In this document: positions 44,277 to 53,196 of the stretch, in pieces
How positions within the stretch are numbered: the stretch's first letter is position 1
How the letters are laid out: each line of letters begins with the position of its first letter
NCBI GenBank assembly: GCA_965229445.1
Contig: OZ245876.1
Coordinates: forward strand, 2,728,001 to 2,792,000
Length of the DNA: 64,000 nucleotides
Direction: 5' to 3'
DNA from: Owenweeksia sp965229445
Lineage (GTDB): Bacteria; Bacteroidota; Bacteroidia; Flavobacteriales; Schleiferiaceae
Position numbers and translations under genes: made by a program
Notes under the pieces: model-generated
Database searches by the model: none
The model's input: the letters and a program-made list of their open reading frames with translations, nothing else
What the model was told of the DNA's origin: nothing

Positions 44277-44311
44277 TGGGGCTTTCTGCGGAAGCTCCCG
44301 TGGGCCACCAA

Positions 44312-44971
44312 ATGAAAACCGTTGCCTACATAATACTTCTAACCGTGAACTTTGGCTTTCTTCGAGCCCAGACCGAATCAGTTCCATTTGACGTTCCTGG
44401 CGACGGAAATGATCCGACTTACAACTATCTCGAAAGGAAATCCTATTCCGTAATTAAGACTGACACTCTAGAATTTAATGATGGTTCTAACGTCTACCGA
44501 GTGATCGAAGTCCTACGGAGCAGACCAGACACGACCATGAAAACGGAATCTGCATCCTATTACCTTAAAGCGGACAAACGAACTGAGACCCTAGCCTATC
44601 CAGTTTATCCAAAAAAACTTAAGAATCTAAGAATTACAGTAGTTGACACGATTTACGACCCGTCAGACCCTACAAAATATCTAGTGGATAAAATTGATTC
44701 AATCGAAGTTGACTTTGCAAAATCCTATCCCTTGAACCCGACCACATTTTTCCAGACTATTCGGAAAATTGAAAGCATGGCAGAATATCAAGGATTGGAA
44801 GTTGCGACCATCGTTCCGAACTTCTATGGAGATGAAAAAACGGAAACACCCATTGAACTTGTCGACAGTCAGAACTTTAAAGATGTTGACTTTGTAACAA
44901 TGATTTTCCTCTTCCGCAAGGGCAATCTAATGATGGACTACCCGATATTATTTGAACAGGAAAAAAAATAA
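44312..44971 (+). CDS. Secreted protein of unknown function
   Basis: 219 aa from the ATG at 44312, which opens a signal peptide (MKTVAYIILLTVNFGFL, cleavage near RAQ); the in-frame ATG at 44276 lies inside the repeat. The mature part is polar with many Thr, Asp and Tyr residues (VPGDGNDPTYNYLERKSYSV) and no Cys. No family is recognised. It follows the rearranged junction and may be the sixth cassette gene, but no matching end box was found after it. Confidence 0.65.
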   Translation: MKTVAYIILLTVNFGFLRAQTESVPFDVPGDGNDPTYNYLERKSYSVIKTDTLEFNDGSNVYRVIEVLRSRPDTTMKTESASYYLKADKRTETLAYPVYPKKLKNLRITVVDTIYDPSDPTKYLVDKIDSIEVDFAKSYPLNPTTFFQTIRKIESMAEYQGLEVATIVPNFYGDEKTETPIELVDSQNFKDVDFVTMIFLFRKGNLMMDYPILFEQEKK

Positions 44972-45092
44972 AAATACTGTAACTAACAATTTACTCAATT
45001 AATACATCGCTCAGAAAAATCAACAACAAAACAGCAGCGAAATTTGGATAATCCATAAACATTGATATAATAGGGCAAACAAAAAAAATCAA

Positions 45093-45533
45093 ATGCTGCA
45101 TTCGGTTATTTATAAGCCACAAGACAAACCCAGCCCGGAAGAAAAAGCTGAGGTGATTGATTTTCTCTTTGAGAATCTTGAAGAATACGGAGATCCCAAA
45201 AAGGATATTGCCAAGGCTATAGATTATTCCTTACAGGAGTTCAAATCATTCGGAGGGTTTACTGCGATTATTAAGGATGACGAAAAGATTACTGGTGCGG
45301 TAGTTATAAATCAAACGGGTATGGGTGGTTACATCCCCGAAAACATCCTGGTATATATAGCTATTCATAAAGATCACCGAGGGGAAGGACTTGGTAGAAA
45401 GTTAATGCAAATAGCCATTGATCACAGCGCGGGAGATATTGCCTTGCATGTGGAAGCTAATAATCCCGCAAAATATCTTTATGAGAAAATGGGATTCACC
45501 AATCCCTACCTTGAGATGAGATTGAAAAAATAA
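45093..45533 (+). CDS. GNAT acetyltransferase
   Basis: 146 aa. The acetyl-CoA loop is IHKDHRGEGLGRKLMQIAI (R-x-x-G-x-G/A), followed by ALHVEANNPAKYLYEKMGF, a standard GNAT C-terminus. The N-terminal half has an acidic helix-rich substrate region. It precedes a sodium:solute symporter and two PLP racemases by a 2-bp gap, so the acceptor may be an amino acid or amine handled by that cluster; this is inference from position. Confidence 0.85.
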   Translation: MLHSVIYKPQDKPSPEEKAEVIDFLFENLEEYGDPKKDIAKAIDYSLQEFKSFGGFTAIIKDDEKITGAVVINQTGMGGYIPENILVYIAIHKDHRGEGLGRKLMQIAIDHSAGDIALHVEANNPAKYLYEKMGFTNPYLEMRLKK

Positions 45534-45535
45534 AT

Positions 45536-46987
45536 ATGGGTATTCACATAGTCGATTTATCCATTTTTCTGGCTTATCTCATATTTATGCTGGGTATTGG
45601 ATTTTACTTTCTGCGGAAGAATAAATCGAAAGAAGATTATTTTGTGGGAGGTCGTGCAATGTCTGCGGGGCATATTGGTTTATCCGTGGTCGCTACTGAT
45701 GTAGGTGGCGGATTTTCCATTGGTTTGGGAGGATTGGGTTTCGCCATGGGATTGTCTGGCAGTTGGATGCTTTTTACCGGCTTAATTGGGGCGTGGATGA
45801 GCGCTGTGCTACTTATCCCAAAGGTATATCCCATAGCCAGCAAACATAAGTTTCTCACCTTTCCGGAAACTCTTTCATTTCACTACAACAAGCAGGTTGC
45901 CCTGGTAGCGGGCATCATCTCTTTTATTGGATACATAGGCTTCACCAGCTCACAAATTTTGGCCGGTGCAAAATTGGCTTCGGCCACCTTTCCAGCCATA
46001 AACATTACCCATGCTGCCTTAATCATGGGTGTGATTGCCGTAGTTTATACGGTAATTGGGGGCATAAAAGCTGTTATCTACACCGATACCATTCAGTGGA
46101 TTATACTTATGGTAGGACTGATCTTTATAGGACTGCCACTTGGTTATCATCATATTGGCGGGTGGGAGGCTCTACAAACTCAAATTCCATCAAGCTTTCT
46201 TTCATTGGGAAATATTGAATTCACACAATTCTTTAATTGGGTTATTACTATCGTACCTATTTGGTTTGTGGGTATGACTTTATACCAACGCATCTATTCC
46301 TGTCGTGATCAGAAAACAGCCATTCGGGCCTGGAGGATAGCGGGATTGTTTGAATGGCCGGTAATGGCATTTATGGGAGTTACGCTTGGCCTGTTTGCCA
46401 GGGTAGCTTTTGAACAAGGTCTGTTTACAGACTTTGGCTTTCCAAGTACCAGTGCCATGGATGCTGAGCTGGGCTTACCATTGCTACTCAGTCACATTTT
46501 ACCGGTAGGCCTGATGGGGTTGATGATGTCCGCATATTTCTCCGCTATAATGTCAACCGCCGACAGTTGTTTGATGGCAGCCAGTGGCAATTTAATTGGT
46601 GATGTTTTGGATAGAAATTCCTCTAAAGCAAGTACCCATTCTATTGGGAGATCCCAGTGGATTACACTAGCTATTGGCGCCATAGCAATCGTTCTGGCTA
46701 CCATGATGCACAGCGTTCTGGACCTAATGCTTTATTCATACGCCTTCATGGTTTCAGGACTGTTAATGCCGGTCGCTGCTACCCTTATTTACAAGAATCC
46801 TAAGCCTAAAGCTGCACTTTTCTCAATGATTGCTGGTGGTTCTACCACGCTGATACTAATTTTGGCCGATCTGGATTTACCCTTTAACCTGGATGCCAAC
46901 TTTTATGGTATAGGTATCTCCGTGTTGGTATTTCTTTTTATTCAAAATACCGGCAAATCAATAATATTGAGCGAGGAGAGTGTCTGA
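45536..46987 (+). CDS. Sodium:solute symporter family transporter
   Basis: 483 aa with about 13 hydrophobic segments. SSS landmarks include FYFLRKNKSKEDYFVGGRAM near the N-terminus (typical of the family), the glycine-rich VVATDVGGGFSIGLGGLGFA, WFVGMTLYQRIYSCRD and MMSAYFSAIMSTADSCLMAASGN in the core. Substrates in this family include proline, pantothenate, sugars and sialic acid. Neighbouring racemases suggest an amino acid, but the sequence does not decide. Two base pairs separate it from the acetyltransferase gene. Confidence 0.9.
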   Translation: MGIHIVDLSIFLAYLIFMLGIGFYFLRKNKSKEDYFVGGRAMSAGHIGLSVVATDVGGGFSIGLGGLGFAMGLSGSWMLFTGLIGAWMSAVLLIPKVYPIASKHKFLTFPETLSFHYNKQVALVAGIISFIGYIGFTSSQILAGAKLASATFPAINITHAALIMGVIAVVYTVIGGIKAVIYTDTIQWIILMVGLIFIGLPLGYHHIGGWEALQTQIPSSFLSLGNIEFTQFFNWVITIVPIWFVGMTLYQRIYSCRDQKTAIRAWRIAGLFEWPVMAFMGVTLGLFARVAFEQGLFTDFGFPSTSAMDAELGLPLLLSHILPVGLMGLMMSAYFSAIMSTADSCLMAASGNLIGDVLDRNSSKASTHSIGRSQWITLAIGAIAIVLATMMHSVLDLMLYSYAFMVSGLLMPVAATLIYKNPKPKAALFSMIAGGSTTLILILADLDLPFNLDANFYGIGISVLVFLFIQNTGKSIILSEESV

Positions 46988-47063
46988 AACCGAATACTAT
47001 ATCTCAGATTAGCATTTTGTAAGTACATGAATTTCAAATATTTAAATTCTAAACCAATAAGTA

Positions 47064-48218
47064 GTGTTCCAAACCTCCCACATTGAGCTTTCTGAAACGG
47101 CTGTCAAAAACAACATTGAGTTTATTCAATCCTTGCTGGGCCCTAATGTAACCTTCTCATCGGTGGTTAAAGGAAACGCCTATGGTCATGGCATTAAGGA
47201 TTATTGTCCTTTGGCCTATAAAGCAGGAGTGCGACATTTTAGTGTCTTTAGTGCCCATGAAGCCTTAAATGTTACGCGGTCTTTAGTTCCTGATGATTAT
47301 ACGCTAATGATAATGGGGCAAATTGACGCGTCTGAACTGGCCTGGGCGATAGAAAATGATATTGAATTTTATGTTTTTGATGTAGATCGATTGCAGGCCG
47401 CGATCAAAACAGCCGCAAAAATTGGCAAACGAGCCTTGATCCATCTGGAATTGGAAACAGGCATGAATCGCACCGGCTTCCCAGCCAAACAACTGGTTTC
47501 GGTTTTCAATAAAATTCAAGATTCGTTAGACCATGTAGAAGTGAAAGCCATATGTACTCACTTTGCGGGCGCAGAAAACATTGCCAATTACAAAAGAATT
47601 AAAGATCAGTTTAAAAGATTCAAGCGCTACAATGCCAAGATAGCCGAATATCCCTGGTTGCATCCGATTAAGCATTTGGCCAGTTCTGCGGCCACTATTC
47701 GTTATCCAAATTCAAGAATGGACTTAGTGAGAATCGGAATCCTGCAATATGGCTATTTTCCCACTCAGGAAATTTTGGTGCACTATCTCACCAAGAACAA
47801 ACTGAGTATAAGTCCCCTGCAAAGAGTGATCAGCTGGAAAAGCCGCGTAATGGATATTAAGGAGGTGAAGGCAGGTGAATTTGTAGGCTACGGCACCTCT
47901 TATTTTACCCATAGACCCAGTAAAATAGCACTGCTACCTGTAGGATACTCCTTCGGATATAGCCGCTCATTAAGCAATCAGGGCAAAGTTTTGATTAATG
48001 GGATCAGATTGGATGTAGTGGGTACCGTTAATATGAGCATGCTAGCAGTTGACATTACCGGAGTAGATGGAATTAAAAGGGGAGATGAAGTTGTACTGAT
48101 TGGAAACCAGGGGGAAGGCGAAATTACGGTATCCTCTTTCAGCGATTTTAGTCACCAGATCAATTACGAATTATTGACGCGTTTGCCTCAAGACATACCC
48201 AGAATTGTTACCCATTAA
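47064..48218 (+). CDS. Alanine racemase-like PLP enzyme
   Basis: 384 aa from a GTG start. The PLP lysine is in SSVVKGNAYGHGI (canonical VVKANAYGHG), and the second catalytic tyrosine fits VGYGTSYFTHRP in the C-terminal barrel. ELETGMNRTGF and VGTVNMSMLAVDI are also characteristic. It would interconvert L- and D-alanine or a related amino acid. Most Bacteroidota make D-alanine with a MurF-Alr fusion, so this stand-alone enzyme may be a second copy serving catabolism or broad-spectrum racemisation. Confidence 0.88.
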   Translation: MFQTSHIELSETAVKNNIEFIQSLLGPNVTFSSVVKGNAYGHGIKDYCPLAYKAGVRHFSVFSAHEALNVTRSLVPDDYTLMIMGQIDASELAWAIENDIEFYVFDVDRLQAAIKTAAKIGKRALIHLELETGMNRTGFPAKQLVSVFNKIQDSLDHVEVKAICTHFAGAENIANYKRIKDQFKRFKRYNAKIAEYPWLHPIKHLASSAATIRYPNSRMDLVRIGILQYGYFPTQEILVHYLTKNKLSISPLQRVISWKSRVMDIKEVKAGEFVGYGTSYFTHRPSKIALLPVGYSFGYSRSLSNQGKVLINGIRLDVVGTVNMSMLAVDITGVDGIKRGDEVVLIGNQGEGEITVSSFSDFSHQINYELLTRLPQDIPRIVTH

Positions 48219-48221
48219 ATT

Positions 48222-49319
48222 ATGGCTGAATTAATCATACAGACCGAAAAGATTAAGAATAACATCAAGTATTTAAGCAAATACTTTGATGATCATAAAA
48301 TTCATTGGAGTCTCATCACCAAAGTGTTTTCCGGTGACCAGGAGTTTTTAAAAAATGTGCTTACTGATGATGTTATCCAAAGCATAGATTCTATTGGTGA
48401 TTCTCGTTTAACCAGTTTGAAGAACCTGAAAGCGGTTAATAAGAGTATGCGTACCATATACATAAAGCCACCGGCCAAAATTTACGCGGATGAGGTAGTG
48501 GAGTATGCAGACATTTCTTTAAACACCTCCTTTACTACCATAAAGGCGCTTAACGAATCGGCTAAAAAAGCTGATAAAATCCATCAAATTATTATTATGA
48601 TTGAACTCGGTGAACTGCGCGAAGGTGTGCAGCGTACCGACATTATGGAATTTTACGAAAAGGTCTTTACGCTCTCCAATATTGAGGTAATTGGATTAGG
48701 CTCAAACCTTGGATGTATGTACGGGGTTGCCCCTACATACGATAAACTTCTTCAACTCACCTTATATAAGGAACTGATCTCAGCCAAGTTCAACAAGGAA
48801 CTCAATTATATTTCAGGTGGGACCTCTATTACCTTACCCCTGCTGGATAGCGGAACCGTACCCAAGGAGATCAATCATTTTAGAGTTGGTGAAGCGGCCT
48901 TTTTTGGCGTTAGTCCATTGGAAAACAAGCGCTTTAAAGAGCTGAACACGGATACCTTTGAATTTACGGCCAACATCATAGAACTGGAGGAGAAAAAGAT
49001 CGTACCAGAAGGCATTATTAGTGATGCGAATATTGGACATACGGCAGATTACGACGAAGATGAGGTTAGTGAAACCAGCGTGAAAGCAATCCTTGATTTC
49101 GGATTACTAGATGTAGATAAAGAGGATATTGAAGCACAGGATCCCGACTTATCATTTGTGGGTGTAACCTCAGATATGCTGGTCATTGACCTGGGTAAAA
49201 ACCAGACAAAAGAGGGTAGTAAAAAGTACAATATTGGCGATAAGGTTAAATTCACCCCAAACTATATGGCTGTAGCCAGATTATTGAATTCCAAGTTCAT
49301 AGCCAAACGCTTCGTCTAG
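48222..49319 (+). CDS. Alanine/ornithine racemase-family PLP protein
   Basis: 365 aa of the fold-type III family that includes ornithine racemase and YhfX. The probable PLP lysine is in SLITKVFSGDQEFL (family V-T-K-x-x-x-G), with IIMIELGELREGVQ, LGSNLGCMYGVAPTYDKL and NYISGGTSITLPLL following in family order. It starts 3 bp after the alanine racemase-like gene. Two related racemases in tandem next to a transporter suggest a D-amino-acid utilisation or production module. Confidence 0.85.
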   Translation: MAELIIQTEKIKNNIKYLSKYFDDHKIHWSLITKVFSGDQEFLKNVLTDDVIQSIDSIGDSRLTSLKNLKAVNKSMRTIYIKPPAKIYADEVVEYADISLNTSFTTIKALNESAKKADKIHQIIIMIELGELREGVQRTDIMEFYEKVFTLSNIEVIGLGSNLGCMYGVAPTYDKLLQLTLYKELISAKFNKELNYISGGTSITLPLLDSGTVPKEINHFRVGEAAFFGVSPLENKRFKELNTDTFEFTANIIELEEKKIVPEGIISDANIGHTADYDEDEVSETSVKAILDFGLLDVDKEDIEAQDPDLSFVGVTSDMLVIDLGKNQTKEGSKKYNIGDKVKFTPNYMAVARLLNSKFIAKRFV

Positions 49320-49760
49320 AAGGATTTATGTCTCGACTGCCCTTCGACAAGCCTGCATTGAGCTTACCGAAATGCTCAGGATAAGCCGCTTCCGCCTGAG
49401 GCCGACTGGCTACATAAATTTGGTCTATAATTCAGTCAAACTAAGACTGGAAATGTCACATTGAGCTTCGTCGAAATGGACATTTCCCAGTTCAGAAAGA
49501 GATAAGCTTATTACCTAGCATACCGCAGGCCTGTCACCAGTCACCTATCACATAGAACACATTCGACATCCGACACCGGTCATCCGTCATCCAGCTCATT
49601 GCCACATTGATCACATTGCCACATTGGACACCCGTCACCGATCATCCGTCATCCAGCTCATTGCCACATTAATCACATTGCCACATTGACATATTGACCC
49701 ATTAACCACTTTCAACATCACGTAATATGTTACAAGCCCGTCACCTGTCATTGGTTCTCC

Positions 49761-49911
49761 TTCCTTTTCCATTGATGAAAAGGAAGCAAAAATCTAGGGC
49801 ATTCTAAGAAACCTTTGCTGCGCAAACCGCGGTCAAAGCTGGGCTTCATGCTCTTTCAGCCTTCGGCTGACGCAATTTCGCCTGCTTTGCCGCTGGTTTT
49901 GAAAAATGCCC
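49761..49911 (+). repeat. Structured dispersed element, diverged copy B
   Basis: Same plan as 28477-28627: 5' hairpin TTCCTTTTC/GAAAAGGAA (49761-49785), outer stem GGGCATT (49797-49803) with AATGCCC (49905-49911), internal loop, AAACC/GGTTT, then hairpins TTTGC/GCAAA and TCAGCC/GGCTGA (49856-49870). Stem bases differ from copy A in compensating pairs, while CATGC, ACGCAATT and the AAAAATC linker are conserved. Confidence 0.75.
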
Positions 49912-50485
49912 GGTTTTACTCTGAGGTTACCACGGAAAACTTGGCTGGCACACGACTCATTTGGTCCAATACTTAGAATGATAGAGGTTCTGTGAAAGGT
50001 AATGGGCACTGCAGGAAATGTCACATTGAGCTGCGTCGAAATGGACATTTCCCAGTTCAGAAACAGCTAAGGTCATTACGTAAAACGCGGCAAGCTTTTT
50101 ACTTTTAGTTCATGATTCCAATCTTCACCCACCAAAATCCCTTTTTTTATTAATATACCTACATTCCAATAGCAGCTTCAAAATCAACGGGATCTTTGGC
50201 GCAGATTGCCTTAACCTTTCCGGTGAGTGGCGAAGATTACCTTTGTTATATAGTTGATTATCAATATCTTGATGCTGGGGACAGCGGGTGCTGGCCCCTA
50301 GGGGGTGGGGCACTTCAATTTTCCTAATCAATCTTACTTAATGTTGGAAAAGATACAACCCGGATGACTCCCTCAGTTTATACTTCCATAAATCATATTA
50401 GCTGGCTAGCTTAAAGCCTTTGCATTATTCACCTCTATGCTCCATATTACCAGGCTTGTAAGGTGGTAGGTGGTTTACCACCTAA

Positions 50486-50664
50486 TACGTGGTAAGCGCA
50501 CGTAGAACGTGGCAAGCGCATGTAGAACGTGGCAAGCGCACGTAGAACGTGGCAAGCACACCACTTCTGTGGTTCAACACGTAGAACCTGAGAAGTCCCC
50601 TGAAAAGTGGTGGACAAGACAGGAAATGGCACATTAACCACATTCACCACCGCGTAGAACGCGG
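50486..50664. repeat. CGTAGAACG mini-hairpin array, second locus
   Basis: Four tandem 20-bp units with the linker GGCAAGC near 50487-50555 (for example CACGT/ACGTG at 50499-50511), a single CACGTAGAAC remnant, and an isolated CCGCGT/ACGCGG unit at 50650-50664. All keep the AGA loop closed by GT/AC seen at 28.2 kb. Confidence 0.75.
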
Positions 50665-51039
50665 CAAGCCGGTCAACCAGCACCCAGCACAGTACCACAT
50701 TATTCACATTGGCATATTGAACCATTGACTACATCCGTCACCGGTCACCCATCACCCGTCAATTAGATTATTGGGATCTACACATTACCACATGATCACA
50801 TTGTCACATTGGACACCCGTCACCCGTCAATTAGGTTATTAGGTTAATTGCGATTATTAGGATCTACACATTACCACATTGATCACATTGTCACATTGGA
50901 CACCCGTCACCGGTCATCCGTCATCCAGCTCATTGCCACATTGACCCATTGACCCACTACTCCCTCCCCCGATTCACTCCCACAATCCTCCGGTTCACTC
51001 CATTTTAGTTCTTAAACGAAGCTTAAGGAAGTAGTTTCG

Positions 51040-53184
51040 ATGAAAATTAATGCCAAAATGATACGCTGGACCATTTATACGATACTCACCTTCCTGGTTG
51101 CATCAGCTTCGGCTCAAAGCATCATCACTGGGGTAGTAACGGATTCTGATGGTACTCCTCTCCCAGGTGCTAATGTGTACTTGCAAGGCACCTACGATGG
51201 TGGGTCAACCGATGAGAAAGGTGTTTTCAACTTTCAAACCAATGAAACCGACGAACAAATACTCATCGTATCCATGCTGGGATTTTTGGATTACCAACGT
51301 GAGGTAATTTGTTCGGGAAGCCAGATTGTAATTGACATAAAAATGGAAGAGGCCTTCAACAAATTGCAAGCGGTGGAGATCACCGCCGGAGCAATGGAGG
51401 CCAGTGATGAAAAACGTTCTGTAGTATTTAAACCTTTAGATATTGTTACCACGGCTGGTGCCCTAGGTGATGTGGTCGGCGCCTTAAATACCCTCCCAGG
51501 AACCAGCGTAAATACCAATGATGGCAGACTTTTAGTGCGCGGAGGAAATGCCGATGAGACAGCTATTTTCTTTGATGGGCTGAAAGTGAACAACGCCTAT
51601 GGCAGCACAGTTTCCGGAATCCCTACCCGCACCCGCTTTAGTCCCCAATTATTCAAGGGTACGTTTTTTAGCACCGGAGGTTACTCCGCGGAATACGGAC
51701 AGGCTCTGTCTTCGGTCCTGGCATTGAATACACTCGATATGCCTATAAGAGACCAGTCTGACCTAAGCTTGATGTCGGTCGGGGGAGCATTTAGTCATAC
51801 CGAGGTATTGGATAAGGATGCTTTCACGCTGAATGGAAGTTATACCAACCTTGCTCCTTATATGGGCATAGTTCCGCAAAATCTGGGCTGGAAAAAAGCT
51901 CCTGAAAGTTATAATCTGGAAGGCCTATACCGTCATCCTCTGGGTAAGCGCTCATTGGTGAAGCTTTATTATACTCATCAAGCATCCCAAATGAAAGTAT
52001 TCCAAACGCAACCGGGTACTGAAGCCAAGCAACTACAAGGAGTAAAGAACAGGTTTAACTATGCCAATGCCAGTCTGCGTCATTCCTTTAACCATCAATG
52101 GCTGCTCAAAGGAGGGGTTTCCTACTCTCATAATTTCGATCGCTTTTCTCTCGACAGTCTGCAAGCTAATCGCAAGGAAACCCTCTTACACCTCAAAGCC
52201 CGCCTTAGCTGGTTTGCGACGGAAAGATTGCAATTCCATACCGGAATAGAACAATACCAGCAAAGCTTTAGTGAATCAATGGAAAAGATGGCACGGAACA
52301 TCGTACTACCACTTACCGCCGGTCATCTGGAATCGCAGTATTTCTTTACAGAAAAGCTTACGCTAAAAGCAGGACTGAGGCTTGAGGCCCAACAAGATCA
52401 TGTAAAATTAATGCCCCGCTTATCCGGAGCTTATCAGCTATCCAAGCATCAGCAGGTATCTGCGGCTTATGGCAGTTTTCTGCAGAATCAGGAAATTCCT
52501 TCTCTCCTGGTAAATCCCACTCTTGATCAATCTCAAAGCACTCATTACCTCCTAAACTATCAATGGTCACAAAACAATCGAACCCTCCGAGCTGAGATCT
52601 TCCAAAAAGACTATGATTACTTAATTCGTTATACCGCGTCAGAACCATTGAATACCAGCGGCGAGGGATTTGCCCGCGGGTTCGACCTCTTCTATCGCGA
52701 TCAGGAAAGTGTGCGAAATCTGGATTTCTGGATCACCTATTCCTTCATTGACAGCAAGAGAGTCTATAAAAGCTATTTCGAACCGGTACAACCTTCCTTT
52801 GCTCCAAAACATAACTTCTCCATCGTTGGAAAATACTGGATTGAGCAGCTCAATTCACAGCTCGGCATGAGCTGGCAAGCAAATGATGGTTATAGCTATG
52901 ACAATCCTAACCTTCCAGGCCAGATGGAATCAAAAACCAAGGCATTTGCTGGCTTAAACCTCAACTGGAGTTATCTGCCAAAGCCCAATCTGATCCTACA
53001 TTTCGCGGTGAATAATGTTTTGGGTCGTCAAAATGTCTTTGGATATAGTTATGCCGACCAGCCAAATGCCAGTGGACAATATGCCAGCCTGCCAGTAATG
53101 GCTCCCGCCGACCGCTTCTTCTTTGTAGGTGTATTTATTACGCTCAGCGAAGACAAAAAAGCTAATCAATTGAATAATCTATAA
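51040..53184 (+). CDS. TonB-dependent outer-membrane receptor
   Basis: 714 aa with a signal peptide (MKINAKMIRWTIYTILTF, cleavage near ASAQS). An N-terminal CarboxypepD_reg-like domain (ITGVVTDSDGTPLPGANVYL, about residues 28-100) precedes the plug (LPGTSVNTNDGRLLVRGGNADE, DGLKVNNAYG) and a beta-barrel ending near the C-terminus in aromatic strands. It imports an unknown ligand; no SusD partner follows. Twelve bp downstream begins a secreted helical protein gene, then a LytS/LytTR pair, so the group may respond to the same signal. Confidence 0.92.
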   Translation: MKINAKMIRWTIYTILTFLVASASAQSIITGVVTDSDGTPLPGANVYLQGTYDGGSTDEKGVFNFQTNETDEQILIVSMLGFLDYQREVICSGSQIVIDIKMEEAFNKLQAVEITAGAMEASDEKRSVVFKPLDIVTTAGALGDVVGALNTLPGTSVNTNDGRLLVRGGNADETAIFFDGLKVNNAYGSTVSGIPTRTRFSPQLFKGTFFSTGGYSAEYGQALSSVLALNTLDMPIRDQSDLSLMSVGGAFSHTEVLDKDAFTLNGSYTNLAPYMGIVPQNLGWKKAPESYNLEGLYRHPLGKRSLVKLYYTHQASQMKVFQTQPGTEAKQLQGVKNRFNYANASLRHSFNHQWLLKGGVSYSHNFDRFSLDSLQANRKETLLHLKARLSWFATERLQFHTGIEQYQQSFSESMEKMARNIVLPLTAGHLESQYFFTEKLTLKAGLRLEAQQDHVKLMPRLSGAYQLSKHQQVSAAYGSFLQNQEIPSLLVNPTLDQSQSTHYLLNYQWSQNNRTLRAEIFQKDYDYLIRYTASEPLNTSGEGFARGFDLFYRDQESVRNLDFWITYSFIDSKRVYKSYFEPVQPSFAPKHNFSIVGKYWIEQLNSQLGMSWQANDGYSYDNPNLPGQMESKTKAFAGLNLNWSYLPKPNLILHFAVNNVLGRQNVFGYSYADQPNASGQYASLPVMAPADRFFFVGVFITLSEDKKANQLNNL

Positions 53185-53196
53185 AAACTAAACAGT

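Larger units (their letters stand above)
29303..44300 (+). mobile_element. Integron-like gene cassette array without integrase in the window
   Basis: Five consecutive units each start with GTT plus a unit-specific box and end with the reverse complement of that box: 29378 GTTGCAGGCA/TGCCTGCAAC 29996; 30180 GTTGTGCGG/CCGCACAAC 34773; 36351 GTTGTATGCC/GGCATACAAC 41016; 41130 TTGGCTGTA/TACAGCCAA 41722; 42242 GTTAGTAGCA/TGCTGCTAAC 43789 (one G-T wobble). That is the arrangement expected of circular integron cassettes, where GTT and AAC come from one attC site. Junctions also carry inner L-type boxes. All cassette genes are on the plus strand. Mobile elements found at the junctions are of types that target attC. 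The array's right limit is unclear because the last junction is rearranged. Confidence 0.7.
43785..44311. other. Junction after cassette 5: IS1111-like flank and repeat copy 2
   Basis: Non-coding. Order: end box TGCTGCTAAC (43789-43798), IS1111-like flank (43805-44017), about 60 bp of unassigned sequence, repeat copy 2 (44081-44276), then GCTCCCG and the next gene. Confidence 0.7.
49320..51039. repeat. Second repeat island, no genes
   Basis: 1.7 kb of dispersed and tandem repeats. It includes a CTTCGACAAGC/GAGCTT motif (49337-49375), a 60-bp block with GGAAATGTC/GACATTTCC arms present twice (about 49448 and 50014), repeated CACATTGCCACATTG and CACCCGTCACC units (49540-49700, 50690-50960), a structured element copy (49761-49911), a hairpin AGGTGGTA/TACCACCT (50461-50483) and CGTAGAACG mini-hairpins. 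ORFs here are chance readings. Confidence 0.85.

Noticed and set aside
44285..45060. A sixth cassette containing the secreted-protein gene
   Set aside because: The start after the repeat reads GTGGGCC rather than GTT, and no complementary end box was found after 44971.
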